DNA from: an uncultured Aquabacterium sp.
GTDB taxonomy: Bacteria > Pseudomonadota > Gammaproteobacteria > Burkholderiales > Burkholderiaceae_C
DNA: 64,000 nt
Reading direction: 5' to 3'
Assembly (NCBI RefSeq): GCF_913773725.1
Contig: NZ_CAJYGK010000086.1
Location: 140,297-204,296 of the forward strand
Under the pieces are notes generated by a model. It made no database searches. It saw only the letters and a program-made list of their open reading frames with translations, and was not told the DNA's origin. This document shows, one piece after another, positions 8,621 through 17,661 of this stretch (positions are counted from its first letter, which is position 1; the number at the start of each line of letters is the position of its first letter). The position numbers were made by a program, and so were the translations under genes.

Positions 8621-11124
8621 TCGACTTCGCTGCCGCTTCTCTGCAGACCGACGCGCTGCACGATGACATCGAGCGGGCCTGCAGCCAGGCCTGCCAGGCC
8701 ATCGCCCCCGCCTGGCCGCTGGACCGGGCCATTGCGGTCAATCCGCACTGGTCCCGCATCGGCATGCCAGTGCGCCGCGTGGCGGCCCGCATGGCGGTGC
8801 TGGCCGGCATCCACGTGTTCCCGCCCCGCGCCCGTCAGCAGCGTGCGTGGCGGGAGGGCCGCATCACGCCAGCCGACCTCGACCAGGCCCTGCAGCAGTT
8901 GCCGGAAGCCGGCGCGCAACGCATCACGGCGAACACCTGCGCCGAGGCGCTGGCGCACCCCGCACCCATGACCCAGCTGCCGCTGTTGATCGACGTGCTC
9001 GACAACGACCCGCAACGGCACACGCGGTTGTCATGGCGGCAGGCGATCACGCACCAGGTCAGCCAGTCCTGCGCGGCGTACTTCGACGAGCACCAGGCCG
9101 ACTGGCAACCTCAGCGCACACAGGGCCTGTATGCCTTCTGGCGGGACACGCTGCAGCACGACCATGGCATCGGCCTGCTCATGGGCCTGCCCCACATCGG
9201 CCGCGCCATCGACGCCCTGCCCGCCACCGCGCAGGATGCCGAACGCTGGGTGATGCAGCGTCTGGGCTTGCCGCCCGCGGTGTGGGCCGACTACCTGGAA
9301 TCGGTGCTGCTCACCGTCAATGGATGGGCGTCGTGGTGCGCCTACCTCGGGTGGCAGGCGCGCCTGGAAGGCCGCCACGACACCCACCTGCGCGAGCTGC
9401 TCGCGATTCGCCTCGCCTGGGGCGCCTTGCTGCTGGAGTGCAAGGACGATACGGCCGCCAGACAGGCGTTCTCGGCACTGCAGCGGGCCTGGCAGCAAGC
9501 GCCGGCGGTGTTGCAGCAAGCCGAGGCGGACCTGCTGGTGGACGAGGTCTGGCAGCTTGCGCTGGAGCTGGGCTACCAGCGCGAGCTTGCGCAGCGCTTG
9601 CAGATGGCACCCGGTGCAGCCGCGGCCGAAGAGAAGGTGGATGTGCAAGCGGCGTTCTGCATCGACGTGCGCAGCGAGCCCTTGCGGCGCGCCCTCGAGG
9701 CAGTCTCCCCGGGCTTCCAGACACTGGGCTTCGCGGGGTTCTTCGGCCTGCCTGTGGCCTACACCCCACTGGCAACCGAGGCCCGACGACCCCAGTTGCC
9801 CGGGCTGCTCCCGCCGGGCGTCGAGGCCACGGACTGCATCGTGCAGAGCGATCCGGCTCCGAAGCGAACCGACGCCGAGGAGCACGATACCGCGCACCAC
9901 ACCCGCCGCCTGCGGCTGGCCCTGGGCGATCAGTGGCATGCCGCCAGCCGCTGGCCCGGTGCGGCCTTCTCCTTCGTCGAAGCCGCTGGCATCGGTTACC
10001 TGGGCAAGCTGGGCCACTGGCTTCTGCCTGGCCGCACGGCCCGTGCACGAGACGACCTTGCAGGGCTGCCTGCACGCTATCGCCCGCTCTGTCGGCCCCA
10101 TCTGGTAGGCCTGGATCTGGACGCCAAGGTGGCGCTGGCGGCCCGGGTGCTGCACGCCATGGGCCTGGACCGTCAGCTCGCGCCCATGGTGCTGCTGGTG
10201 GGACACGGAAGCCAGTCAACCAACAACGCGCACGCGGCTGCACTGGACTGCGGCGCCTGCTGTGGACAAACGGGCGAGGTCAACGCGCGCACGCTGGCCC
10301 GCCTGCTCAACGAGGCCGAAGTGAGGGCGGGCCTGCAGGCACGCGACCTCGTCATCCCGCCCTCGACCGTGTTCGTGGCCGCGCTGCACAACACCACCAC
10401 CGACGAGATCGAAGGCTTCGACATCGACCTGCTGCCTGCGGCCGCGCGTGCACGCTGGGCTGAACTGCAGGATGTGTTCGAGCGCGCAGGCGCCCAGGTC
10501 CGCCGCGAGCGGGCACCCCGCCTCGGCCTGACAGCCCCCGTCTCGCAAAAGGGCCTGCTGGACCAGCTTCGCCGTCGCGGCAACGACGGCGCCCAGACCC
10601 GGCCCGAGTGGGGGCTGGCGGGCAACGCCGCCTTCGTGATCGCCCCGCGGCATCGCACCCGGGGTGTCGCGCTGGACGGTCGGTGCTTTCTGCACGACTA
10701 CGACGCCCGCCACGACGAGGACGGCAGCCTCCTGGAACTGCTGATGACGGCACCGATGCTCGTCACCCACTGGATCAACTGGCAGTACCACGCCTCGACC
10801 TGCGACCCGCAACGGCTCGGCAGCGGCAACAAGCTGCTCCACAACGTGGTGGGCGGCTGCCTGGGCGTGTTCGAGGGCAACGGCGGCGACCTGCGCATCG
10901 GCCTGTCCCGGCAGTCTCTGCATGACGGCGACCGCTGGGTGCACGAGCCCTTGCGCCTGACCGTGGTCATCGATGCCCCCCAGGCGGCCATCGAAGCGGT
11001 GATCGCCAAGCACGCGGTGGTTGGCCAGCTGATCAAGAACGGCTGGCTGCATCTGTGGCGGTTCGATGCCACGGGCCTGGTGCGATTCGATCAGGGCACC
11101 TGGCGCGCTTCCAGCATGGGGTAG
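8617..11124 (+). CDS. dabA: DabA, zinc carbonic-anhydrase-like subunit of DAB transporter (DUF2309)
   Basis: 835-residue soluble partner of DabB, related to beta-carbonic anhydrases. The four predicted zinc/active-site residues are intact: C348 and D350 in CIDVRSE, H530 in GHGSQSTNN and C545 in DCGAC. The complex accumulates bicarbonate using the membrane cation gradient. The start is fixed by the ATGA overlap with dabB. The same frame stays open for about 1.5 kb upstream, but that is read-through antisense to codon structure and not a fusion. The presence of dabAB suggests growth at limiting CO2, either autotrophic or to supply carboxylases in a heterotroph; no RuBisCO is in the window. Confidence 0.93.
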   Translation: MIDFAAASLQTDALHDDIERACSQACQAIAPAWPLDRAIAVNPHWSRIGMPVRRVAARMAVLAGIHVFPPRARQQRAWREGRITPADLDQALQQLPEAGAQRITANTCAEALAHPAPMTQLPLLIDVLDNDPQRHTRLSWRQAITHQVSQSCAAYFDEHQADWQPQRTQGLYAFWRDTLQHDHGIGLLMGLPHIGRAIDALPATAQDAERWVMQRLGLPPAVWADYLESVLLTVNGWASWCAYLGWQARLEGRHDTHLRELLAIRLAWGALLLECKDDTAARQAFSALQRAWQQAPAVLQQAEADLLVDEVWQLALELGYQRELAQRLQMAPGAAAAEEKVDVQAAFCIDVRSEPLRRALEAVSPGFQTLGFAGFFGLPVAYTPLATEARRPQLPGLLPPGVEATDCIVQSDPAPKRTDAEEHDTAHHTRRLRLALGDQWHAASRWPGAAFSFVEAAGIGYLGKLGHWLLPGRTARARDDLAGLPARYRPLCRPHLVGLDLDAKVALAARVLHAMGLDRQLAPMVLLVGHGSQSTNNAHAAALDCGACCGQTGEVNARTLARLLNEAEVRAGLQARDLVIPPSTVFVAALHNTTTDEIEGFDIDLLPAAARARWAELQDVFERAGAQVRRERAPRLGLTAPVSQKGLLDQLRRRGNDGAQTRPEWGLAGNAAFVIAPRHRTRGVALDGRCFLHDYDARHDEDGSLLELLMTAPMLVTHWINWQYHASTCDPQRLGSGNKLLHNVVGGCLGVFEGNGGDLRIGLSRQSLHDGDRWVHEPLRLTVVIDAPQAAIEAVIAKHAVVGQLIKNGWLHLWRFDATGLVRFDQGTWRASSMG

Positions 11125-11217
11125 GACCTGCCGAGGCGAAGGGGTCAGGCGCGCCGTTTGCTCCCGGCGTCGCATTACAACCCCATCGCCCTGGCCAGAA
11201 CCGAGGGCGTTTCCACC

Positions 11218-11730
11218 ATGAAGATGCCCAGCCTGCTCTTTTCAGCGCTCATAGGCGCCGTGGCCAGTGCACGGTCCATGACGCCCATGGCCGCCATCGC
11301 GACCGCGCGACTCGCAGGGGCCTCCACGCCGGGAAGGCTGATGCTCCTGGACCGCCCGCTCTTCCGATTCGGGGCGCTCGCCATGGGCGTCGGCGAGCTG
11401 CTCGGCGACAAGATGAAGACGGCACCCGATCGCACCGTCTTCCTGGGCCTGCTGGCCCGCGTGATGAGCGCCGGCATCGCAGGCGCCGCCCTGGCGCCGT
11501 CTGGCAGAGAGCGAGCCGGCGCCGCGGTCGCCATCGCCACCGCCGTGCCGCTCGCCTATGCGACCCTGGCTCAACGCAAGCGCGCCATGGTGCGCATCGG
11601 CCAGACCCGCAGCGGCCTGATCGAGGACGCGCTGATCGTGGCCGCCGGTGCGGCCGTTCTTGCGCTCGCGACCCGACCGCGGCACACGGGGCGGGCAGCA
11701 CATGGCCTGCGGATGGAGAGCGCCACATGA
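11218..11730 (+). CDS. DUF4126-like small membrane protein
   Basis: 170-residue protein with several Ala/Gly-rich hydrophobic segments and the short conserved pieces seen in DUF4126 proteins (SARSMTPMAA near the N-terminus, GELLGDKMKTAPDRT in the middle). Function is unknown. ATG 11218 is chosen over an upstream ATG at 11158 because the hydrophobic domain begins right after it; the ribosome site is weak. Its stop overlaps the start of the GntP permease (ATGA), so the two are translationally coupled. It may be in the dab transcription unit, 93 bp after dabA. Confidence 0.7.
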   Translation: MKMPSLLFSALIGAVASARSMTPMAAIATARLAGASTPGRLMLLDRPLFRFGALAMGVGELLGDKMKTAPDRTVFLGLLARVMSAGIAGAALAPSGRERAGAAVAIATAVPLAYATLAQRKRAMVRIGQTRSGLIEDALIVAAGAAVLALATRPRHTGRAAHGLRMESAT

Positions 11731-13136
11731 GCTTCCTCATCTGCATCGCGGCCCTCAGCTTCCTGATGTTCGTGGCCTACCGCGGCCTCAGCGTCATCCT
11801 GTTCGCCCCCATTGCCGCGCTGGGGGCCGTCCTGCTCACGGCCCCGTCCGAGGTCATGCCGGTCTACAGCGACCTGTTCATGGACAAGGCCGTCGTGTTC
11901 ATCAAGCTGTACTTTCCGGTCTTCCTGCTGGGCGCCCTCTTCGGCAAGGTGATCGAGCTGTCGGGATTTGCCCGCTCCATCACCTCGTCCGTGATCCATC
12001 TGGCCGGCCGCCAGCGCGCGGTGCTGGCCATCGTGCTGGTGTGCAGCATCCTGACGTATGGGGGCGTCTCGTTGTTCGTGGTGGTGTTTGCCGTGTACCC
12101 GTTTGCGGCAGAGTTGTTCCGGCAAGGCCATCTGCCCAAGCGCCTGATTCCCGGCACCATCGCCCTGGGGGCCTTCACGCTGACCATGGACGCCCTGCCC
12201 GGCACGCCGCAGATCCAGAACGTCATCCCCACCAGTTTCTTCGGCACGGACATCTACGCGGCGCCCATTCTGGGCACTCTCGGAGGGGCCTACATCCTGT
12301 TGATGGGCATGCTGTACCTGAACTGGCGCCTGCGACAGGCCATGCGGGCCAACGAAGGCTACGGCACGGGCCACACCAACGAACCCGAGCAGGCTGCAGC
12401 CGGCGTCACGGCCCATCCGCTGGTCGCCATCCTGCCATTGCTGGTGGTGGGCGTGAGCAACTGGGCGTTCACCAAGCACGTCTTCCCAGCGGTCTACATG
12501 CCGGACCCGACCATCACCACCACATCGGTCACCCTCGCTGGTCTGAGCAAGCCGATCGACGTGGCCGTCAAGTCGATGATCGGCATCTGGTCGGTCGAGG
12601 TCGCCCTCGTGCTGGGCATTCTCACCGTGCTGGCTTTCGCCTTCCGCACGGTGGCATCGCGCTTTGCAGAGGGCAGCAAGCAAGCGATCGCCGGCTCCCT
12701 GCTCGCCGCAGTCAACACGGCCAGCGAATACGGGTTCGGGGCGGTCATTGCCGCCCTGCCCGGCTTTCTGGTCATCCGCGACGCGCTCAAGGCCATTCCC
12801 AATCCATTGGTGAACGAGGCGATTGCGGTGACCACACTGGCCGGCATCACCGGCTCGGCATCGGGCGGGATGAGCATCGCGCTGGCGGCGATGGCCCAAC
12901 AGTTCAAGGACGCGGCGACGGCTTCCGGCATTCCGATGGAGGTGCTGCACCGCGTGGCTTCGATGGCCAGCGGTGGGATGGACACCCTGCCGCACAACGG
13001 CGCAGTGATCACCCTGCTGATGGTGACCGGGCTCACGCACCGCACGTCTTACAAGGACATCTTTGCCATCACCTGCATCAAGACGTCCGCGGTGTTCGTC
13101 GTGATCGCGCTGTACTACCTGACGGGGCTGGTCTGA
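11727..13136 (+). CDS. GntP/gluconate-type permease (proton symporter for a small hydroxy acid)
   Basis: 469 residues with 12 or more predicted membrane helices. The GntP-family features are visible: TYGGVSLFVVVFAVYPFA (helix around 110), DALPGTPQIQN near 155 and the C-terminal ASGGMDTLPHNGAVITLL segment. Members move gluconate, hydroxybutyrate, glycerate and similar acids; the substrate here cannot be told. Start is fixed by ATGA overlap with the DUF4126-like gene. Its position behind dabBA is odd for a catabolic permease and no matching catabolic enzyme is adjacent. Confidence 0.82.
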   Translation: MSFLICIAALSFLMFVAYRGLSVILFAPIAALGAVLLTAPSEVMPVYSDLFMDKAVVFIKLYFPVFLLGALFGKVIELSGFARSITSSVIHLAGRQRAVLAIVLVCSILTYGGVSLFVVVFAVYPFAAELFRQGHLPKRLIPGTIALGAFTLTMDALPGTPQIQNVIPTSFFGTDIYAAPILGTLGGAYILLMGMLYLNWRLRQAMRANEGYGTGHTNEPEQAAAGVTAHPLVAILPLLVVGVSNWAFTKHVFPAVYMPDPTITTTSVTLAGLSKPIDVAVKSMIGIWSVEVALVLGILTVLAFAFRTVASRFAEGSKQAIAGSLLAAVNTASEYGFGAVIAALPGFLVIRDALKAIPNPLVNEAIAVTTLAGITGSASGGMSIALAAMAQQFKDAATASGIPMEVLHRVASMASGGMDTLPHNGAVITLLMVTGLTHRTSYKDIFAITCIKTSAVFVVIALYYLTGLV

Positions 13137-13261
13137 GCCGGACAGGGTGAAGCCGACATAGAAGGGCTCGCTGCCTGAGCGGAGACAGGTGGCGGGCCAC
13201 TGCCTCCGTCTTGAGCACACCAGGTGCTGCGCAGGGGGACACGCGACTTGCGCGCCCGAAG

Positions 13262-13290
13262 CCCACAGGGTTATCCACAGTTTCTGTGGG
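13262..13290. promoter_or_regulatory. DnaA box held in the loop of an inverted repeat
   Basis: CCCACAG (13262-13268) and CTGTGGG (13284-13290) form a 7-bp inverted repeat around a perfect DnaA box TTATCCACA (13271-13279). It lies 34 bp past the repA stop. The 187-bp gap 13137-13323 contains nothing else I recognise. Confidence 0.6.
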
Positions 13291-13323
13291 TAAGACCGAA
13301 CCGGGGACGCCCGATCCGCCCCA

Positions 13324-14664
13324 TCAGGCCGGCGATGCCGATGGCGCCTCCGCCAGAAACATCTTCACCATCTCGGCCTTGAGAAGGGGAGAGGTCCAAT
13401 CTCCTTCGCGGACCCGCTTGGCAATCGAAGGTGTGAGCAAACCTTTTTCCTTCAGCTGTGCGGCCAGCTTCTGCAACAACTGCCCGCGTACCTCAGCGGG
13501 CAGGTGGGCGATCTCGGCCACGGCCTGGTCGAAGCGCTCGCGACGCATCGCCTCGCTGGCATCTTCCCGGATGGTGTCCTGAGCCGGCGCCACCGCAGGC
13601 CTGGGCACGGGTGCGGCTGCACCCGGCACCTCCCTCATCAGCGGGTCCGGCGCCCGGGGATCGAGCAGGCTCATCAGGTACATCAGCTGGTTGCGCACGG
13701 GCGCCAGGTCCGCGCGCTGGGTCCGCGCACGCGTGTCCAGCAAGGCACGAACCAGACGTTCCTCGCTGTACTGCCCGCTCAGCGCCTCAAGCTGCGCGTC
13801 CGACAGGCCCAGTCCGCTGGCGGCGGCCCGCACTGCCCCCTGCCCTGCACCGGATACCGGTCCCCCGCCATCCCCGGCACCCTGCGCCACCGCAGCCGGC
13901 CCCACGGCGGCACCCGCCTGGCGGTCCTGGCGCTTCTTGCGCACGGCAAACTGCACCTCGGTCACCGCCCTGCCCTGCCGGTGCTCCAGCAACTCCACCT
14001 CGATGTCGGACTTTTCGTTGATTTCTGCCATCGCGGCCATGACCGCCTCGTTCTTCACCTTGCGCCACTCCCGCTTCTTGGGTGAGGACGACAAGGCAGA
14101 CACCCACCAGTCCGGCGCGGCGCGGTTGGTGACCCCGGAGGGGTTGTTCTTGTAACGGCTGCAGATGTCGTACAGCGCGATGGCACCGTAGCTCTCCAGC
14201 CGGGCCAGGATGGGCAGATCCTGCAAGGTCCACAGCTTCGGGTCGAGCAGCGCCTTGACCAGATCGGGTGGAAACGCCCACTGGACCAGACGCTCGCCAT
14301 GCCGCATCTCGAAGGCGGCCTGGGACAACAACGCCATGTCCCGCCACTCGGGCCCGTTCGTCGTCCCGGGCGCTTCCCAGGAGATGGCCATCTTGCGCAT
14401 CTCCCGCAGGTAGCCCTGCGCGATCGTGCGTGACTCTGTACTGCTGCCCGCCAGCAACAAGGCACGCCGCAGCGGCATCTCGAACAGGTGGGTGGCCTCG
14501 GGCACCCGCCCCAGTGCCTTCATCTGCTGCTGGGCCTCCCACAGCAACACCGTGTACAACTTTCGCGCCACGGCGGTCATCCCCTTGTCCTTGCTGATCA
14601 TCACCAGCACCTCGTTGGGCTTGCGCAAGGCCGGCAATGATGCGTTCAAGGGATCGTCACTCAT
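13324..14664 (-). CDS. repA: RepA/RepB-type replication initiator (Rep_3-like) of a chromid or megaplasmid
   Basis: 446-residue initiator resembling the iteron-binding Rep proteins of Burkholderiales second replicons. It has an N-terminal winged-helix pair (residues about 15-220, starting KPNEVLVMISKDKG), a Gly/Ala-rich linker (about 245-285) and a charged C-terminal region. It would bind the iterons directly upstream of its gene and recruit the host helicase. An iteron-like copy overlaps the region just before its ATG (14664-14680), which suggests autorepression. Gene order repA, origin, parA, parB is typical for secondary replicons. The family call rests on sequence character and context together. 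Confidence 0.82.
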   Translation of the reverse strand: MSDDPLNASLPALRKPNEVLVMISKDKGMTAVARKLYTVLLWEAQQQMKALGRVPEATHLFEMPLRRALLLAGSSTESRTIAQGYLREMRKMAISWEAPGTTNGPEWRDMALLSQAAFEMRHGERLVQWAFPPDLVKALLDPKLWTLQDLPILARLESYGAIALYDICSRYKNNPSGVTNRAAPDWWVSALSSSPKKREWRKVKNEAVMAAMAEINEKSDIEVELLEHRQGRAVTEVQFAVRKKRQDRQAGAAVGPAAVAQGAGDGGGPVSGAGQGAVRAAASGLGLSDAQLEALSGQYSEERLVRALLDTRARTQRADLAPVRNQLMYLMSLLDPRAPDPLMREVPGAAAPVPRPAVAPAQDTIREDASEAMRRERFDQAVAEIAHLPAEVRGQLLQKLAAQLKEKGLLTPSIAKRVREGDWTSPLLKAEMVKMFLAEAPSASPA

Positions 14665-14741
14665 GCCTCCAGTTTAACCGAAATGTCCGGACGGGCTGCC
14701 TTACCGCGGACAGTTGGAGAGTCGACCGCGGCGCAGTGATG

Positions 14742-15165
14742 TGTCCAGCTTTCAACCGTAGCCACCGTGCGATCTCGATCACAGCGCAACCCTCGTCCCG
14801 GGCTGCGGTTGGAACCGGGACAATTGCACGGGCATGCAACAACGCGACCGCGGTTGAATGCCGGACACCCGCCTCTTGCGGCATGGTGGCCTGCGCAAGA
14901 CGGGACGACCCCACTCAGATCAAGCGAGGTTTCGGGAACGAAGCCGTGCGGGCTCACGACATTGTGGATAACGCCGGTTGAAAGACGGACAGTTCGGGAG
15001 AATCCTGGACACAAGCGGGGGCGGACAGGACATGTGCGGTTGAAAGTTGGACATCTGCGGTTGAAACCCGGACGGCATGCCGATGTAAGTATTTGATCAG
15101 AAAAGGTTTTTTGGCTTTCCCACAGGGGTAGATCTTATTTGTATTGATATTAGATAGCTCTGAAT
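14742..15165. other. Iteron origin of replication (oriV) with DnaA box and AT-rich zone
   Basis: Six copies of a 17-bp iteron, consensus CGGTTGAAANNNGGACA. Five are forward: 14806-14822, 14851-14867, 14975-14991, 15037-15053 and 15058-15074. One is reverse: 14742-14758. A degenerate reverse copy overlaps the repA leader at 14664-14680. The last two forward copies are 21 bp apart, two helical turns. A perfect DnaA box TGTGGATAA (14963-14971) sits 3 bp before one iteron. From 15085 to 15165 the DNA is markedly AT-rich, a likely unwinding zone. Together with repA and parAB this is a convincing secondary-replicon origin. Confidence 0.85.
14963..14971 (-). promoter_or_regulatory. DnaA box in oriV
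   Basis: TGTGGATAA, the exact complement of the consensus TTATCCACA, lies beside the iteron at 14975. Confidence 0.7.
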
Positions 15166-15314
15166 CGGGCGACGGTTGCCTGATGAGATCTTCCATTCAG
15201 AAGACAATGGCCGGTCGTAGGAACCGGGCGTGCGCGACTCATGGCAGAAGTCATCGTGAACCCGTGAAAGTCACGTTTCGGAGAGGATCACGCGATTTTT
15301 GTGGAAGTGTCGCC

Positions 15315-15358
15315 GAGTGAGATGTACATCGATAGAATTGATGTCATTCATTTCACTC
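15315..15358. promoter_or_regulatory. Inverted repeat before parA, candidate ParA operator
   Basis: GAGTGAGATG (15315-15324) and CATTTCACTC (15349-15358) match as inverted arms at 9 of 10 positions with a 24-bp spacer, ending 13 bp before the parA ATG. Large ParA proteins with an N-terminal DNA-binding domain usually repress their own promoter, so this is a reasonable operator candidate. Confidence 0.45.
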
Positions 15359-15371
15359 TCATTCCCACACG

Positions 15372-16544
15372 ATGCTCAGAGACGATCGAAAAGCTTCTCT
15401 CGAAGACATCGAGCGCATGTCTGCTCGCGCAGAAGTGGCACTCGAAAAAATCCGAGGCACGCTGTTGAGCCCCGATGCACGCAAGAGTGCACCGTCGTTC
15501 ACCATCAGCCAGCTCGAACACTTTACCGGCGCTGACCGCAACAAGATCAACTACGCCGCGCGCAAGGGTGAGCTCCCCGAAGGCTCGATGCCCGACGGCG
15601 GTGGCCGCCGCACATGGACGACGGCCGAGTTGCAGAAGTGGACGCGGCATTTTCGCGCTGACCGACTTCGCCCGGAAGGGCTCGCCGGCATCACGATTTC
15701 GGTGGCCAACTTCAAGGGCGGCGTGACCAAGACAACCACGGCGGCAACCCTGGCCCAGGGCCTGAGCCTGCGTGGTCACAAGGTGCTGCTGGTGGACGTG
15801 GACCCGCAGGCCTCGCTGACCACTTTGTTCGGACTTCTGCCTGGCGTCGAAATCGACGAGGAACACACGCTGTCGCCCTTGTTCAGTGGCGAACAGACCG
15901 ATGCTCGGTATGCAGTGCGCGAGACGTACTGGCCGGATCTCGATCTGGTTCCGGCCATGACGAGGTTGTATGCCGCGGAGTTCAAGTTGCCTGCGCGGCA
16001 GAAGGACGATCCGGGCTTTGAATTCTGGAAGGTGCTGGACCTCGGGCTGGACCCCCTGCGGGACGAATACGATGTGATCGTGATCGACACCCCCCCTTCC
16101 CTGTCGTACACGACGATCAACGCCGTCATGGCGTCGGATGGTTTGGTTGTGCCTGTTCCGCCCAGCACGCTGGACTTCGCCTCCCTGAGCCAGTTCTGGA
16201 GCCTGTACCTCGACATCGCCCACAGTCTGAGTGAGTTGAGGGGGGATGCCAAGAAGTTCGAGTTCGTCAACATCCTGGCTTCGCGCGTGGACGCCAACGA
16301 CGCTTCGAGTCGGATCGTCAGAGGGTGGTTGAGGGAGGTGTACGCAGAGCGGGTGCTGGCAACGGAGATCCCTCGCACGTCGATTGCCGGCACGGCTGCC
16401 GTCGGGTTTGGCACGGTATACGACCTGCCCAAGAGCGCCGCCAGCGCGGGGACCTATTCGCGTGCATTTGATGCCTACGAGGCATTCATCGATGAGGTCG
16501 ACGCTCAGTTGCAGAGCGTCTGGGCTGGATGGAGAGACGAATGA
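15372..16544 (+). CDS. parA: ParA partition ATPase with N-terminal DNA-binding domain
   Basis: 390 residues. The N-terminal 95 residues look like a MerR/HTH-type DNA-binding domain (FTISQLEHFTGADRNKINYA), as in type Ia ParA proteins that also repress their operon. The ATPase follows, with a deviant Walker A KGGVTKTTTA near residue 115 and the DVDPQASLT motif near 140. The third glycine-associated position is T rather than the usual G in KGGVGKT. It moves ParB-parS complexes over the nucleoid. No strong ribosome site precedes ATG 15372. ParB overlaps it. Confidence 0.92.
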   Translation: MLRDDRKASLEDIERMSARAEVALEKIRGTLLSPDARKSAPSFTISQLEHFTGADRNKINYAARKGELPEGSMPDGGGRRTWTTAELQKWTRHFRADRLRPEGLAGITISVANFKGGVTKTTTAATLAQGLSLRGHKVLLVDVDPQASLTTLFGLLPGVEIDEEHTLSPLFSGEQTDARYAVRETYWPDLDLVPAMTRLYAAEFKLPARQKDDPGFEFWKVLDLGLDPLRDEYDVIVIDTPPSLSYTTINAVMASDGLVVPVPPSTLDFASLSQFWSLYLDIAHSLSELRGDAKKFEFVNILASRVDANDASSRIVRGWLREVYAERVLATEIPRTSIAGTAAVGFGTVYDLPKSAASAGTYSRAFDAYEAFIDEVDAQLQSVWAGWRDE

Positions 16545-17605
16545 GCAGCAAACGTGGAAACCGGCCGACGGACATTGGTGCCATGCTGAGCCTGGGTAAC
16601 CTGGATGCAGCGGTGACCGCTCGCAGTGCGGTCAGCGAGAGCCGCCCCCGCACGGCGGCGGGTGAACTGCTGGCCGAGCGGCGTAACAGCCTCGAGACCG
16701 AGAACGCGCGGCTTCGATCACAGGTCACCGACCTTCAGTCTGAAGTGCAGAAGTGGTCGGAGTCTCTGCCCGTGGTGGCCCTGGATCCGGCACTGATCGA
16801 GCACAGCCGGTTTGCGAACCGCCTGGCGGAGAGCTTCGACAGCCCGGATTTCAAGGACTTCCGGCAGGAGATCGAACAGGCGGGCGGCAATGTTCAGCCC
16901 ATCAAGGTTGTCCCCATCCCTGGAAGCAGCCCTCAGCGTTACTCCATCGTGTACGGGCACCGCCGCCACCGCGCGTGTCTGGACCTGGGGCTCAAGGTCA
17001 ATGCCATCGTTGAAAACCTGAGTGAGCGCGGTCAGTTCGTCGAGATGGAGCGTGAAAACCGGGGCCGGCGTGACCTGTCTGCGTATGAGCAGGGCCTCTG
17101 GTATTTGCGTGCCTGTTCGCCCGTGATTCCGCAGCAGAAGGGTGGCGAACCAGGTTGGGCGCTGTTCGGCAGCATGTCCGAGATGGCGGATGCGCTGGGT
17201 GTGGACAAGGGCAACGTGTCCAAGGCCTGCCAGATCGCGGAGTTGCCCGAGGCCGTGATCGCGGCGTTCGGTCGCCCCACGGAGATCCAGTACAACTGGG
17301 CGACGGCTCTCACGCGGTCGCGCAAGCTGGACCTTCCGGGATTGCTGTCTCGCGCGGCGGAGGTGCGGCGGCGCCGCGAAGCTGGAGAGATTCTGTCGGC
17401 CAAGACGGTGTACCAACTTCTGACGGCGCCGGCGCAGGTCACTGTGGAGCAGGGCGCAGACCTGGAACTGACCCGTCCGGACGGAAGTCGGTTTGCCCGC
17501 CTGCTCCGCGACAAAAAGGGGCGGACCGTGATCGAGTTCGACGCGCCTCTGTCGTCCGCGATGACCGACCGTCTCGTCGACGGGCTGGTGAACATCTTCA
17601 AGTGA
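16541..17605 (+). CDS. parB: ParB centromere-binding partition protein
   Basis: 354 residues. The ParB/Spo0J fold includes the CTPase-type motif region (YGHRRHRACLDLG near residue 135) and the ENRGRRDLSAYEQG segment that follows in ParB proteins. A helix-turn-helix lies near MSEMADALGVDKGNVSKACQ, residues about 210-230, and there is a short C-terminal dimer domain. ATG 16541 is preferred over 16529 because GGAG lies 6 bp before it and it forms an ATGA overlap with the parA stop. Its likely binding sites are the three palindromes at 17662-17750. Confidence 0.93.
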   Translation: MSSKRGNRPTDIGAMLSLGNLDAAVTARSAVSESRPRTAAGELLAERRNSLETENARLRSQVTDLQSEVQKWSESLPVVALDPALIEHSRFANRLAESFDSPDFKDFRQEIEQAGGNVQPIKVVPIPGSSPQRYSIVYGHRRHRACLDLGLKVNAIVENLSERGQFVEMERENRGRRDLSAYEQGLWYLRACSPVIPQQKGGEPGWALFGSMSEMADALGVDKGNVSKACQIAELPEAVIAAFGRPTEIQYNWATALTRSRKLDLPGLLSRAAEVRRRREAGEILSAKTVYQLLTAPAQVTVEQGADLELTRPDGSRFARLLRDKKGRTVIEFDAPLSSAMTDRLVDGLVNIFK

Positions 17606-17626
17606 GTCTTCGCCCTGCAATGACTC

Positions 17627-17652
17627 AGGCCGCCGTCGGGCGGCCTTTTTTT
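17627..17652 (+). terminator. Terminator of parAB
   Basis: AGGCCGCC (17627-17634), loop GTCG, GGCGGCCT (17639-17646), followed by a run of seven or more T: a classical intrinsic terminator 22 bp after the parB stop. Confidence 0.9.
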
Positions 17653-17661
17653 GTCGTTCTG

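Noticed and set aside
7114..11124. Apparent giant protein joining the dabB region to dabA in one frame
   Set aside because: The first 500 codons are the wrong frame of dabB. DabA homology begins at the ATGA start 8617.
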